A DNA stretch of 64,000 bases. It comes from Leptospira sp. WS60.C2. GTDB taxonomy: Bacteria; Spirochaetota; Leptospiria; Leptospirales; Leptospiraceae. Position 1 is the first letter of the stretch. Each line of letters begins with the position of its first letter. This document shows, piece after piece, positions 8,496 to 17,410 of this stretch. The stretch is taken from contig NZ_CP162133.1 in the NCBI RefSeq assembly GCF_040833955.1, positions 1,820,001 to 1,884,000 of the forward strand. The letters run 5' to 3'. The position numbers and the translations under genes were made by a program. A model generated the notes under the pieces. It was not told the DNA's origin, made no database searches, and was given only the letters and a program-made list of their open reading frames with translations.

Positions 8496-11400
8496 TTAAG
8501 CGGCCAAGAATTCCAAAATTGAGAGCAGTTTTTTGATTTTTTTCAGGTCTTCCTTTTCGGAGTTCGTATAACGCAAAACAGATGGTTCAGACGGGGCTAT
8601 CATTAGGCCTTTGAACTGGCTCATCGCCTGGATGACTCGATCTGGATTTCCACGGAAATAGGTTCCACATTTAAATAGGATTTCATCTGGTTTTTCAGTG
8701 ACAAATTCAAATCCCAGATTGGAAGCAAGGGTTCGAATTTTCTCAAGTTCCACGAACGTTTTTGCAATTTGTGGAAGTTCTCCAAAACGATCTTCCATTT
8801 CCAAAGCCAACTCTTCAATTTCATCCAAATTCGCTGAACCTTCAAACCGTTTGTAAAATTCGATCTTTTGTTTTGTATCTGAGATGTATTCATCTGGTAA
8901 GTAAAAATTCGTCTTGAGGTTGACAGCAGTTCTCACTTCTACTCGAACCTCTTCCCCTTTGATACGAGAAATGGCCTCTTCTAACATCTTCACATAAAGA
9001 TCAAATCCAACTTCCATGATGTCGCCGGATTGTTCTTTTCCAAGTAAATTCCCTGCTCCCCGAATTTCCAAATCCCGCATCGCCACCTTAAAACCAGAAC
9101 CTAACTCCTGATATTCGAAGATGGTGTTTAGACGTTTTTCTGCAAGTTCCGTCATGAGTTTTTTAGAGGGATAAAACATGTAAGCATACGCCTTTCGATC
9201 AGACCTACCAACGCGCCCTCGAATCTGATACAATTGCGAGAGTCCAAACATATCCGCTCGTTTGACAATGAGGGTGTTTACATTGGGCATATCGATTCCG
9301 GATTCAATGATCGTTGTCGTGACAAGGATATCGTATTTACGTTCATAAAAATCAACCAGGGTTTCTTCTATTTCATCTTCTGTCAATTGTCCATGCAGAA
9401 TCCCAACGGACACTTCTGGCACAAGAGAACGAACATAAGATGCTTCCTCTTCAATGGACTCCACTCGATTGTATAAATAGAAAACTTGACCACCCCGTTC
9501 GATCTCTTTACGAATGGCTTCTTGGATGAGTGTGTCATCTTCTTCCAAGACATAAGTTTCTACACTTTGTCTATTTTTGGGCGCTGTGGAAATGATAGAA
9601 AGCTCTCGGATTCCAGTGAGTGCCATATGAAGTGTTCGAGGAATGGGTGTTGCGGTAAGAGTTAACACATCGACTAGGTTTTTGAATTTTTTAATCGATT
9701 CTTTATGAGTCACTCCAAACTTCTGTTCTTCGTCAATGATAAGAAGACCTAAGTTTTTTGGCTTCACCTTCGAAGATAAAATGGCATGCGTTCCAATGAG
9801 CATGTCAATTTTTCCTTCTGTAAAATTTTTCAAATCTTCGCGAATTTCGGAAGGTGATCGAAACCTAGACACAAAGGCGATTTTAATCGGATAGTTTTCG
9901 TATCTCTGTTTGAAGGTATTAAAATGTTGGAGAGAGAGGATCGTTGTGGGAGTGAGTAACATCACTTGTTTTCCCGCCATGATCACTTTGAACGCGGCAC
10001 GAATTGCCACTTCTGTTTTACCATACCCCACATCCCCACAAACCAAACGGTCCATAGGCCTTGAGGATTCAAGATCTTGTTTTACAGCCTCAATCGCGGA
10101 AATCTGGTCAGGTGTTTCTTCAAATTCAAATGCGGCTTCAAATTCCTCCTGCCAAATGGTGTCAGGAGGAAAGGCAAAACCATTCAATTTCATTCGATTG
10201 GAATAAAGTAACACAAGTTCTTCGGCAAGTTTATCAACCGATTCCTGGACTCGCTCTTTAGCTTTTTTCCAAGAGTTTTTTCCGAGTGTATCAAGTTTTG
10301 GTGAGTCTGTTCCCCCTATGTATTTTTGTACTAAAGAGATTTGGTCCAAAGGAACAAATAAACTATCTCCACCAGCATATTCTAATTTTAAAAAGTCTCT
10401 TTCTTTTCCATCGGCTTTTGTTCGTTCCATTTTAATGAAACGACCCACACCATGATTGACATGGACAATATAATCCCCTTCTTTCAGATCGATAAACGAT
10501 TCGATCATCTGGGAGGATTGTTTTTTATACCGAGTTTTCCGTTTGTATTGCCTTCCGAATAAATCGTTATCGGTAAACACATAGATTTCTTTTTCTACTA
10601 GATGGAACCCACGTTTTAAATCCGATAGAATCAAATGAATGCCTGGTTTCACAGAATCAAATGGAAAGATCTCTGGTTCTTCCGAGGTTTCACCAATGGT
10701 GTTTACCTCGGTCTCCAGAAAGAGACCTTTCAGTCGCAACATCTGAGCAGAAAAAGAAGAAGTGATGAAAATTTTGCGTTTTGGATTTTCTGAAAGTAAT
10801 TCTAAAAAATATTCCTTGGCCTCTCTAATTTTTCCTCGAAACCCTTTGGCTTCTGTAATGGGTGCATAGGCGAAATTATGAACCAGGGAAGGTAGAAGAG
10901 AGAACTGAATTCCAGGTGTTTCTTCACTCGTTAACGCGGTCCATTCCCCTTCAAAAGACAATAAATCTTTTGGTGGAAGGCAAAGTGACTCATCTTTTTT
11001 CTTTTCAAAAAGGGTGTTGTATTCCCTTTCCATTCCATACGATCTTTCTTTGGTTTCTTGGAATTTGGGAAAAATGAGAACAGGAGATTCTGGAAAAAAC
11101 TGCAAAAAACCTTCTTGTTTACGAACCAAGGGTAGGTGTTCTTCGATGATTTCAATTTCCGAATCAATGGGCAATCGTTTATCAGAATATTCTTTTAGTA
11201 GACTACGATAAGATTCTAATTCTTTTTTGGATACAATGGTTTCGTTGGCAGCAGTGATGAGGATTTCACCAATCTTTGTTATAGATTTCTGTGTATTGGG
11301 ATCAAAGGTTCTGATCTCATCTACAGTATCACCAAAAAAATCTATCCTAACTGGATTCGTCAAATAAGGAGTGTAGATATCAAGAATCCCCCCTTTTAAA

Positions 11401-11918
11401 CTAAAATGACCAAATTGTTCACAAACTTCTTCTCTTTGGTATCCCAATTGGACAAGTTCAGAGAGTAAATCTTCTAGCGGAGAATCAACACCCACTTTCA
11501 GTGTGATCGATTTTCCTTGTAAACTTTTCTTCTCGGGCATTTTGCGAAGAAAGGCAGCCACGGAAGTCACAACAAGGCTTCTTTGCCCAGATAAAATTCG
11601 GTTAATAGTCAGAATCCTATCCCGCTTCCACTCCGCTTGCCATTTGGTGTATTCGTAAGGAATGTTTTCTGGACCTGGGAAATAATAAATTTCCTCTCTC
11701 TGTAAGTAACTTAAGAGTTCACGAGAAAAACTCTCAGCTTCCTGGTTCGTGGGTAAAACCACAACAAAGGCTTTTTTGCCAGGACTCGTCTTGTATAGTT
11801 CACTTGTGACAAGAGAAAAGGCAGACTCTGGAACTCCACTGAGGTTTACCAGTGTTTCGTTTGCTTCGGCAAATACTTGTTTGGCTTGGAAGGGTCGGAC
11901 TTGGATCTCTTTTGTCAT
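8496..11918 (-). CDS. mfd: Transcription-repair coupling factor
   Basis: A 1140-residue protein of normal Mfd length. In order it shows the UvrB-homology region, the RNA-polymerase-interaction domain (EGDYIVHVNHGVGRF), the RecG-like motor with Walker A GDVGYGKTE and Walker B-type DEEQ, the TRG-type helicase motif region (QIRGRVGRSD) and the C-terminal autoinhibitory domain. Mfd dislodges RNA polymerase stalled at lesions and recruits UvrA; uvrA itself lies about 17 kb away at 28183-31083. The start ATG overlaps the panC stop as ATGA, so it is translationally coupled to the hisD-panC unit. Confidence 0.97.
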   Translation of the reverse strand: MTKEIQVRPFQAKQVFAEANETLVNLSGVPESAFSLVTSELYKTSPGKKAFVVVLPTNQEAESFSRELLSYLQREEIYYFPGPENIPYEYTKWQAEWKRDRILTINRILSGQRSLVVTSVAAFLRKMPEKKSLQGKSITLKVGVDSPLEDLLSELVQLGYQREEVCEQFGHFSLKGGILDIYTPYLTNPVRIDFFGDTVDEIRTFDPNTQKSITKIGEILITAANETIVSKKELESYRSLLKEYSDKRLPIDSEIEIIEEHLPLVRKQEGFLQFFPESPVLIFPKFQETKERSYGMEREYNTLFEKKKDESLCLPPKDLLSFEGEWTALTSEETPGIQFSLLPSLVHNFAYAPITEAKGFRGKIREAKEYFLELLSENPKRKIFITSSFSAQMLRLKGLFLETEVNTIGETSEEPEIFPFDSVKPGIHLILSDLKRGFHLVEKEIYVFTDNDLFGRQYKRKTRYKKQSSQMIESFIDLKEGDYIVHVNHGVGRFIKMERTKADGKERDFLKLEYAGGDSLFVPLDQISLVQKYIGGTDSPKLDTLGKNSWKKAKERVQESVDKLAEELVLLYSNRMKLNGFAFPPDTIWQEEFEAAFEFEETPDQISAIEAVKQDLESSRPMDRLVCGDVGYGKTEVAIRAAFKVIMAGKQVMLLTPTTILSLQHFNTFKQRYENYPIKIAFVSRFRSPSEIREDLKNFTEGKIDMLIGTHAILSSKVKPKNLGLLIIDEEQKFGVTHKESIKKFKNLVDVLTLTATPIPRTLHMALTGIRELSIISTAPKNRQSVETYVLEEDDTLIQEAIRKEIERGGQVFYLYNRVESIEEEASYVRSLVPEVSVGILHGQLTEDEIEETLVDFYERKYDILVTTTIIESGIDMPNVNTLIVKRADMFGLSQLYQIRGRVGRSDRKAYAYMFYPSKKLMTELAEKRLNTIFEYQELGSGFKVAMRDLEIRGAGNLLGKEQSGDIMEVGFDLYVKMLEEAISRIKGEEVRVEVRTAVNLKTNFYLPDEYISDTKQKIEFYKRFEGSANLDEIEELALEMEDRFGELPQIAKTFVELEKIRTLASNLGFEFVTEKPDEILFKCGTYFRGNPDRVIQAMSQFKGLMIAPSEPSVLRYTNSEKEDLKKIKKLLSILEFLAA

Positions 11919-12778
11919 TTGGAAACTGGCGGACAGACTAAAATTTCATTATCAATCAAACGCACCTCACCCACAAAAACTGCAGTGGCGAGTAACACTT
12001 CACCTTGCAGTGTTGTGATAGGTTGTAAGGACATGGGATCCACAACTTCCAGATAATCAATTTTCACATTGGATCCAGTGAGAAGAAAATCAGTGAGAAT
12101 TTCCTTCCATACATTTAGATTTCGTTCTCCCCCAGCGAGTGTTTTTTTTGCCAATTGGAACATCCTTGGAACAAGCGTTGCAGTCTCCCGATCCTTTTGG
12201 GAAAGGCGGAGATTCCGAGAGCTCATGGCAAGACCATCTGACTCCCGTTTTGTGGGAACGCCAATGATTTGTAAGGGAAAATTTAATTCGGTAACGAGTG
12301 CAGAAATAATACGAAATTGTTGGTAATCCTTAAGACCAAAAAAAGAAAAATCTGCCTCTGTTAGGTGAAAAAGTTTAGATACCACTTGTAAGACACCTTC
12401 AAAATGCCCTGGTCTTGTTTTGCCACAAAGTGTATTTTGTAAGTAAGGAATGGTCATTTGAATCGGAGTATTGGTCGGTGGATACATCACTTCGACCGTG
12501 GGTAAAAAAACAAGATCCACCGCATTTTCTTCGCATAACCGTAAGTCTTGTTCCGTATTTTTGGGATAGGCGGCAAAGTCTTTCGGATCATTGAACTGAG
12601 TGGGATTGATAAAAATGGAAACAATCGTTTTTGTAGCCTTGTTTTTGGACTGGCGAACCAAATCCATGTGACCCTCATGTAGGGTTCCCATGGTGGGACA
12701 AAAACCAATGGTCTCCTTGTTTTGTCTCCAATCGGAGATCGTTTTTTTGAGCTCGGAGATTTCGGAGACGACTCTCAT
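11915..12778 (-). CDS. panC: Pantoate--beta-alanine ligase
   Basis: A 287-residue protein with the nucleotidylyl-transferase signature TMGTLHEGH (HIGH-like) at about 29-37. Typical PanC segments follow: SIFINPTQFNDPKD, the SSRNLRLS block, and KIDYLEVVDP near the C-terminus. It joins pantoate and beta-alanine through a pantoyl-adenylate to form pantothenate, the precursor of CoA. It is coupled on both sides: its ATG overlaps the hisD stop (ATGA), and its stop overlaps the mfd start (ATGA). No other pantothenate genes are in the window. Confidence 0.96.
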   Translation of the reverse strand: MRVVSEISELKKTISDWRQNKETIGFCPTMGTLHEGHMDLVRQSKNKATKTIVSIFINPTQFNDPKDFAAYPKNTEQDLRLCEENAVDLVFLPTVEVMYPPTNTPIQMTIPYLQNTLCGKTRPGHFEGVLQVVSKLFHLTEADFSFFGLKDYQQFRIISALVTELNFPLQIIGVPTKRESDGLAMSSRNLRLSQKDRETATLVPRMFQLAKKTLAGGERNLNVWKEILTDFLLTGSNVKIDYLEVVDPMSLQPITTLQGEVLLATAVFVGEVRLIDNEILVCPPVSK

Positions 12779-14067
12779 TTATGACCTTCTGTACGCACTT
12801 TCACACTTGTTCCATGTTCCTCATCCAATCCTTCCAATTCCGACATGAGTTTAACAAACGGATATAAGGTTTCGAGAGATTCTTTGGTGACTTCTTGGAA
12901 GGTAACTCGTTTTAAGAACGTATCTACACCAAGAGATGAATAGATCCGACTCCCTCTGGCTGTTGGCAATATGTGGTTTGTTCCTGAGATATAATCACCC
13001 ATCGCCACAGGAGAATAAGGTCCGAGAAACACACTACCAGCATGTTCAATCTTCGAAAACACTGCTTCATTGTCCTTTGTTTGGATTTCTAAATGTTCTG
13101 GCGCGAGTTCGTTCGAGAACCAAATGCAATCTTCTAGATTCGGAAACACGAGAATGCTTGAATTTTCATAGATAGCTTTTTGTTTCATCTCCAATCGTTT
13201 GGGTCGTTCCACAAATGCTAACTCTAATTCCTCACTCACTTGTTTGGCAAGATTTGAATCTGTCGTAAGGAGGATGGCAGAAGAATCTTCACCATGTTCT
13301 GCTTGCGATAACATATCACAGGCGATCCACTTGGGATTGGCACTTCCATCAGCGATGATACACACTTCGCTCGGTCCCGCTGGACTATCAATTCCAATGA
13401 GTCCTTGACCGCTTAAATAGGATTTGGCGGCAGCCACGTACGCATTTCCTGGCCCCACGATGAACTCTGACTTAGGAACCGATTCTGTTCCATACGCAGC
13501 AGCTGCAATTCCTTGCGCACCACCAACTGTCACGATCTGATCGATTTCTAAAATTTGTGCTAACCAAATGAGGATTTCAGGAATCCCCTCTTTTTGGGGA
13601 GGAGTGATGAGTTGGATGGAAGGAACCCCTGCAATCTTTGCTGGAATGATCCCCATAAGCACACTCGAAGGATACAAGGCTTTCCCACCAGGAGCATAGA
13701 CGGCAAGGGAAGGAACCGGGGTGAACTTAACTCCCAGACGATTGCCATCTATGACCTTCGACCATGATTCCCTTTTTTGTGCTAAATGAAATGCTTCGAT
13801 ATTCGTTTTGGCACGTAAAAATGCCTCTTTGATTTTTGGATCGATATTGGTTTGAATGGTTCTAGGATCGATCGTCACATGAGAGAGTTTGATGCCATCA
13901 AAACGTTCCGTATAAGAAAGGAGAGCGGCATCTCCTTTGGTTCGCACATCTTCTAAGATGGGCAAAATCCGAGTGGTCGCTGTACTTAGGTCTTCCCTTG
14001 CTCCCGAGAGGAATCGAGAGAATTGATCTTTGGAATTTCGATCACAGTGAAGGATGGGAATGGGCAT
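12775..14067 (-). CDS. hisD: Histidinol dehydrogenase
   Basis: A 430-residue protein of normal HisD length. It contains the family blocks SLAVYAPGGKALYPSSVLM, GGAQGIAAAAYGT, GPGNAYVAAAK, the zinc-ligand region DMLSQAEHGEDS and ELAPEHLEI. It carries out the last two oxidations of histidine synthesis, histidinol to histidine, with NAD and zinc. It starts 43 bp after the DUF5683-like gene's stop and its own stop overlaps panC, so it probably belongs to the long minus-strand transcript. hisC is in the window too, but about 26 kb away on the plus strand. Confidence 0.96.
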   Translation of the reverse strand: MPIPILHCDRNSKDQFSRFLSGAREDLSTATTRILPILEDVRTKGDAALLSYTERFDGIKLSHVTIDPRTIQTNIDPKIKEAFLRAKTNIEAFHLAQKRESWSKVIDGNRLGVKFTPVPSLAVYAPGGKALYPSSVLMGIIPAKIAGVPSIQLITPPQKEGIPEILIWLAQILEIDQIVTVGGAQGIAAAAYGTESVPKSEFIVGPGNAYVAAAKSYLSGQGLIGIDSPAGPSEVCIIADGSANPKWIACDMLSQAEHGEDSSAILLTTDSNLAKQVSEELELAFVERPKRLEMKQKAIYENSSILVFPNLEDCIWFSNELAPEHLEIQTKDNEAVFSKIEHAGSVFLGPYSPVAMGDYISGTNHILPTARGSRIYSSLGVDTFLKRVTFQEVTKESLETLYPFVKLMSELEGLDEEHGTSVKVRTEGHK

Positions 14068-14110
14068 AATTTCAGCATGGAAGGACGTGGGTTCCGAAAC
14101 TAGCTTTTTT

Positions 14111-15292
14111 TCAAAAACGAGAGGAGATTTCGATTTGGTATCGGGAGCCTTGCTCCAAACTGGATCGGGTCACAGAATATCCAGTTTCTGGCACCACGGT
14201 CGCATACACTCTTTGGTTTTCATTTCCTAATGGAAAGCCAGGTTCGAAACTAGCCACATTTCGTTTGGCAGAAAAATAAGAATCCACCAAATTATAAATT
14301 AAAAATGCTCCCAAAATCCCAGCCCCTGCTTGAATCACACCTAACTCAGATTTTGCGCGATTAAAACTTGCTTCCGCATTATTTCTGTTAAGTAACCAAA
14401 CCAGTTGCGTATCAGCAAGTTCTGCAAGAAAGACACCGAGTAAGACCGCAGATTGGTAATCAGATCGAGCACTTAAGAAACGATTATAGGAATTTGCATA
14501 CACTGCTGCTGCAGACAATGCAATCACTGGATACACATACAGTTTCCAATTTTTTCCATCGATGTATTTTTGTCCCCAACCAGGTAACACGGAGGAACGC
14601 CAAAGAGTGGACCAATACGGAGTCTCATAATAATCTTCAGGGATTTCTTTTCGAATGATTCGTTCTTGGCGTTTGGCAAAATTAGCCGCTCTCTCTTTGG
14701 AATCCGACAAAACAACACGTTGTTTTACGGTGAGAGTTTTGTTTCTAGGGTTTTCTAAGACTAAGTCATAGATTCCAGTATCTGTATCAGGATCTACACT
14801 AAACGTTGCTTTGGCGATTCCTTCCGATTCAATCACTACCTTTTTTGCAGGAATTTTTTTCCCTCCAGTGACCATGTATACTTTCATTGGATGGATAAAG
14901 TCTTTTCCTTCCAGTAAAAATACTTTTTCTTTCTCTTCTTTCGAAACGGAGTAGACTGAGTCTTTCGATAGGGTTGGAACTCGAGAAACAACTACTTCAA
15001 ATTTCACCCACTCCGAATAACTACCCACCTTGCCTAATTTATTGATCACTGCTACTCTGTGCTCATAAATACCAGAGGTATAATTGATCAAATCATAACT
15101 TGTGCCCTTTACTTTTTCAGATAAAACAAGGTATCCACTAGAATTTTTGATTTCTAAAACATATCCAGTCGCACCTTCTACTTCCATCCAGCGTAACTGG
15201 TGTTGGGTGCCCTCTTCTCCCTCCGGTTCTGCAAAAATGGGACTCAAGGTAAATACCAGTGAGAGAAGAAACAAAATTTGTTTATTCCACAT
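14111..15292 (-). CDS. Exported FN3-like/DUF5683-like protein
   Basis: A 393-residue protein with a signal peptide (about 1-21). A fibronectin-III-like unit follows (about 30-100: RWMEVEGATGYVLEI and a later KVGSYSEW), then an IPT-like beta region (about 105-190). A C-terminal region (about 225-335) matches what I know of DUF5683: a LPGWGQKYIDGKNWK turn followed by hydrophobic helices. The function is unknown. Its ATG lies 11 bp inside the end of the FecR/FN3 gene, so the two are coupled; both carry the same kind of FN3-like strand pattern, which suggests that they act together in the periplasm or outer membrane (inference). Confidence 0.72.
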   Translation of the reverse strand: MWNKQILFLLSLVFTLSPIFAEPEGEEGTQHQLRWMEVEGATGYVLEIKNSSGYLVLSEKVKGTSYDLINYTSGIYEHRVAVINKLGKVGSYSEWVKFEVVVSRVPTLSKDSVYSVSKEEKEKVFLLEGKDFIHPMKVYMVTGGKKIPAKKVVIESEGIAKATFSVDPDTDTGIYDLVLENPRNKTLTVKQRVVLSDSKERAANFAKRQERIIRKEIPEDYYETPYWSTLWRSSVLPGWGQKYIDGKNWKLYVYPVIALSAAAVYANSYNRFLSARSDYQSAVLLGVFLAELADTQLVWLLNRNNAEASFNRAKSELGVIQAGAGILGAFLIYNLVDSYFSAKRNVASFEPGFPLGNENQRVYATVVPETGYSVTRSSLEQGSRYQIEISSRF

Positions 15293-17405
15293 AAATGGTA
15301 CCTGGTGTTAAAATTTTTGGAATTTTGAGTTCGGGAACTGTCACAAAAAAGTCTTGTTTGTTGGCAGCTGATTCCCTTTCCGAACCATCCGTCCCTTTAT
15401 ATATCGATGAAACTTCCCAACGAAAACGACCTACATTTAATTTTTGGATCTCACTGAATTGGAATCTATTTGTGTTCAACCTTTCATTCGTTATGATCTT
15501 TTCCCGAATTCCAGAAACATCAATTAATTTCAAACGGTAGGCAGTCACCTTCTCTATCGGTTTCCAAGAAAAACTGATGAAATTCTTCGTAAACAAATCG
15601 ATCGTTTCATTTCTACTCGGTGAAACAAGAGAGGGAGGTTCCACATTTGAAACCAATATAAAATTCCGAACCTGACTTGTTGTATTATCACCATCTAACA
15701 CTTTCACACGCCAAAAATACTTACCTAAATCTTTTGCTTTGAATTCAAAATAATTACCAACAACCACTTCCCTAACAATGGATGTTTGAAAATCACTTTG
15801 TTTTGTTATCTCAACTTCGTAGTTAGACTTACCAGTTAGTTTTTTCCATTTGAGAACGACTAGATTTCTATCATCTACCTCCACTTCAGCGGATTGGTTT
15901 GGATAGATGAGTTCCATTTCTTCTTTTGCAATGACAGTAAAAGGAGAAACTTTTGATTCGAAACGCACACCTCCGTTACCGATCCCTTTCACTCGCCAGA
16001 AATACGTACCTATTTTTAATCCAGAATTGAATTTATAGAAATTGTTTTTCAATTTCTCTGATTGAAGAATTGAAGTAAAATTACTATCAGAACTCAATTC
16101 CCATTCATAGGAATCAAAATCTTTATCATCTTTCCAAGAGAAAAATATTTGTGATTTCGTTTGTTCTTCAGCAATCACTTTACCCTTACTTGGTTCCAAT
16201 AGTTCTGGTGGAGAACTATTGGTTTTTTTCTCAATCTGAAAGGAAACTACGGTTGAGGTTTTATCATCCACTCCACCTAAGTTTGATTTAGCTTTGATTT
16301 TGGCAAAGTATGTCCCTTCTTTTAAGGAATCAAAGGCCAAAGACTGGTTTTGTGTTTGTTTTAACGCAACAATGTCAGTAAAACTGGAGTCTCGTGCAAT
16401 TTGTACAGAATAAGATGAATATAAATCCAATTGATTCCAAACAAAACGAACCACCGGTATCTCATTCGAATAGGAAATGACTTCCCCATTTTTGGGGTAA
16501 ACAAGACGTAAGGAAGGATCATTCAAGATTCGAAATTGAAACACTTCCGTGACTGCTTTACTCTTTGTATTAGGATCTGTATAGGCAACTCGCCAATAAT
16601 ACGATCCAGATTCTAAGGTTTTGGAAACGTTAGCAGAGGTTAGTTTTTCTCTTACAATCGATTTGGAAAAATCTGGAAAAAGGGAAACCTCAAGAACTGG
16701 ACTTGCGTTTTTCATCGACTCACGATTCCATCCAGCCAATGAAAAAGTCACTTTTTCAGATCCATCTTCCGAAAAAATATTCTTTCTATCTTCTGGTGTG
16801 ACTAAGCGGAATAATTGTTTGGCAACCTTGACACCCGATTCGGTCACATTGGCAACTTGGTCTTTTCCGATGGTTTCTGCCTTCCCATTAGAAGTAAGTT
16901 TTGCCTCACCTTGGTCCACTTTGATATTGAGTTCCGATTTTGTTTTATCGAGTTTGACATCGCCATTTGTGACTTCGACTGTTTTGTCGCCAGCAGTAAT
17001 GTTCATTTTCACATCACCAGAAGATCCACCCACCCGAGCTGCCTCAAAGGAACCATAGGCAAAATTGATATTGATATTTTTATCTGACAAATCTAGAAGA
17101 ATCATCGAATTCTCCGAGATATTGATTTTCGTCCCATCGTTGAGTGTTAAAATAGCATCCGACAATCCTTCCGTACGAATCGTATCTCTATTTTTTACCT
17201 CTGTTTTCGATTCAATCAGGTCCCAAACAACTGCATCATTGTATTTTCGAAGTACTGTCTTATTTTTAAAAGTGATGACTCCGATCGTTGGTTCGGAAGA
17301 ATCATAGGCTCGAAAATTTAAATTACGATACAAGAGAAATGAGAATAATAGGATCAAGAAGAAAAGTCCCGTTACTACATACTTTGCATCATTTAACAAG
17401 CGCAT
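15282..17405 (-). CDS. Membrane-anchored FecR-domain protein with FN3-like repeats
   Basis: A 707-residue protein with one N-terminal membrane helix (about 10-28). A FecR-like beta domain follows (about 40-190; TEGLSDAILTLNDGTKINISENS is typical), then about five repeats of 90-100 residues. Each repeat begins with a [LY]xP-x-[NS]xxx pattern and contains a W-K/N core and a YFWRVK-like strand, like fibronectin type III domains. FecR domains with FN3 repeats are common in spirochaetes and bacteroidetes as envelope scaffolds, here without an adjacent ECF sigma factor. It lies between the cyclase gene (5-bp gap) and the DUF5683-like gene (11-bp overlap). Ligand binding or peptidoglycan contact is inference. 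Confidence 0.8.
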   Translation of the reverse strand: MRLLNDAKYVVTGLFFLILLFSFLLYRNLNFRAYDSSEPTIGVITFKNKTVLRKYNDAVVWDLIESKTEVKNRDTIRTEGLSDAILTLNDGTKINISENSMILLDLSDKNININFAYGSFEAARVGGSSGDVKMNITAGDKTVEVTNGDVKLDKTKSELNIKVDQGEAKLTSNGKAETIGKDQVANVTESGVKVAKQLFRLVTPEDRKNIFSEDGSEKVTFSLAGWNRESMKNASPVLEVSLFPDFSKSIVREKLTSANVSKTLESGSYYWRVAYTDPNTKSKAVTEVFQFRILNDPSLRLVYPKNGEVISYSNEIPVVRFVWNQLDLYSSYSVQIARDSSFTDIVALKQTQNQSLAFDSLKEGTYFAKIKAKSNLGGVDDKTSTVVSFQIEKKTNSSPPELLEPSKGKVIAEEQTKSQIFFSWKDDKDFDSYEWELSSDSNFTSILQSEKLKNNFYKFNSGLKIGTYFWRVKGIGNGGVRFESKVSPFTVIAKEEMELIYPNQSAEVEVDDRNLVVLKWKKLTGKSNYEVEITKQSDFQTSIVREVVVGNYFEFKAKDLGKYFWRVKVLDGDNTTSQVRNFILVSNVEPPSLVSPSRNETIDLFTKNFISFSWKPIEKVTAYRLKLIDVSGIREKIITNERLNTNRFQFSEIQKLNVGRFRWEVSSIYKGTDGSERESAANKQDFFVTVPELKIPKILTPGTIYVE

Positions 17406-17410
17406 ATTGA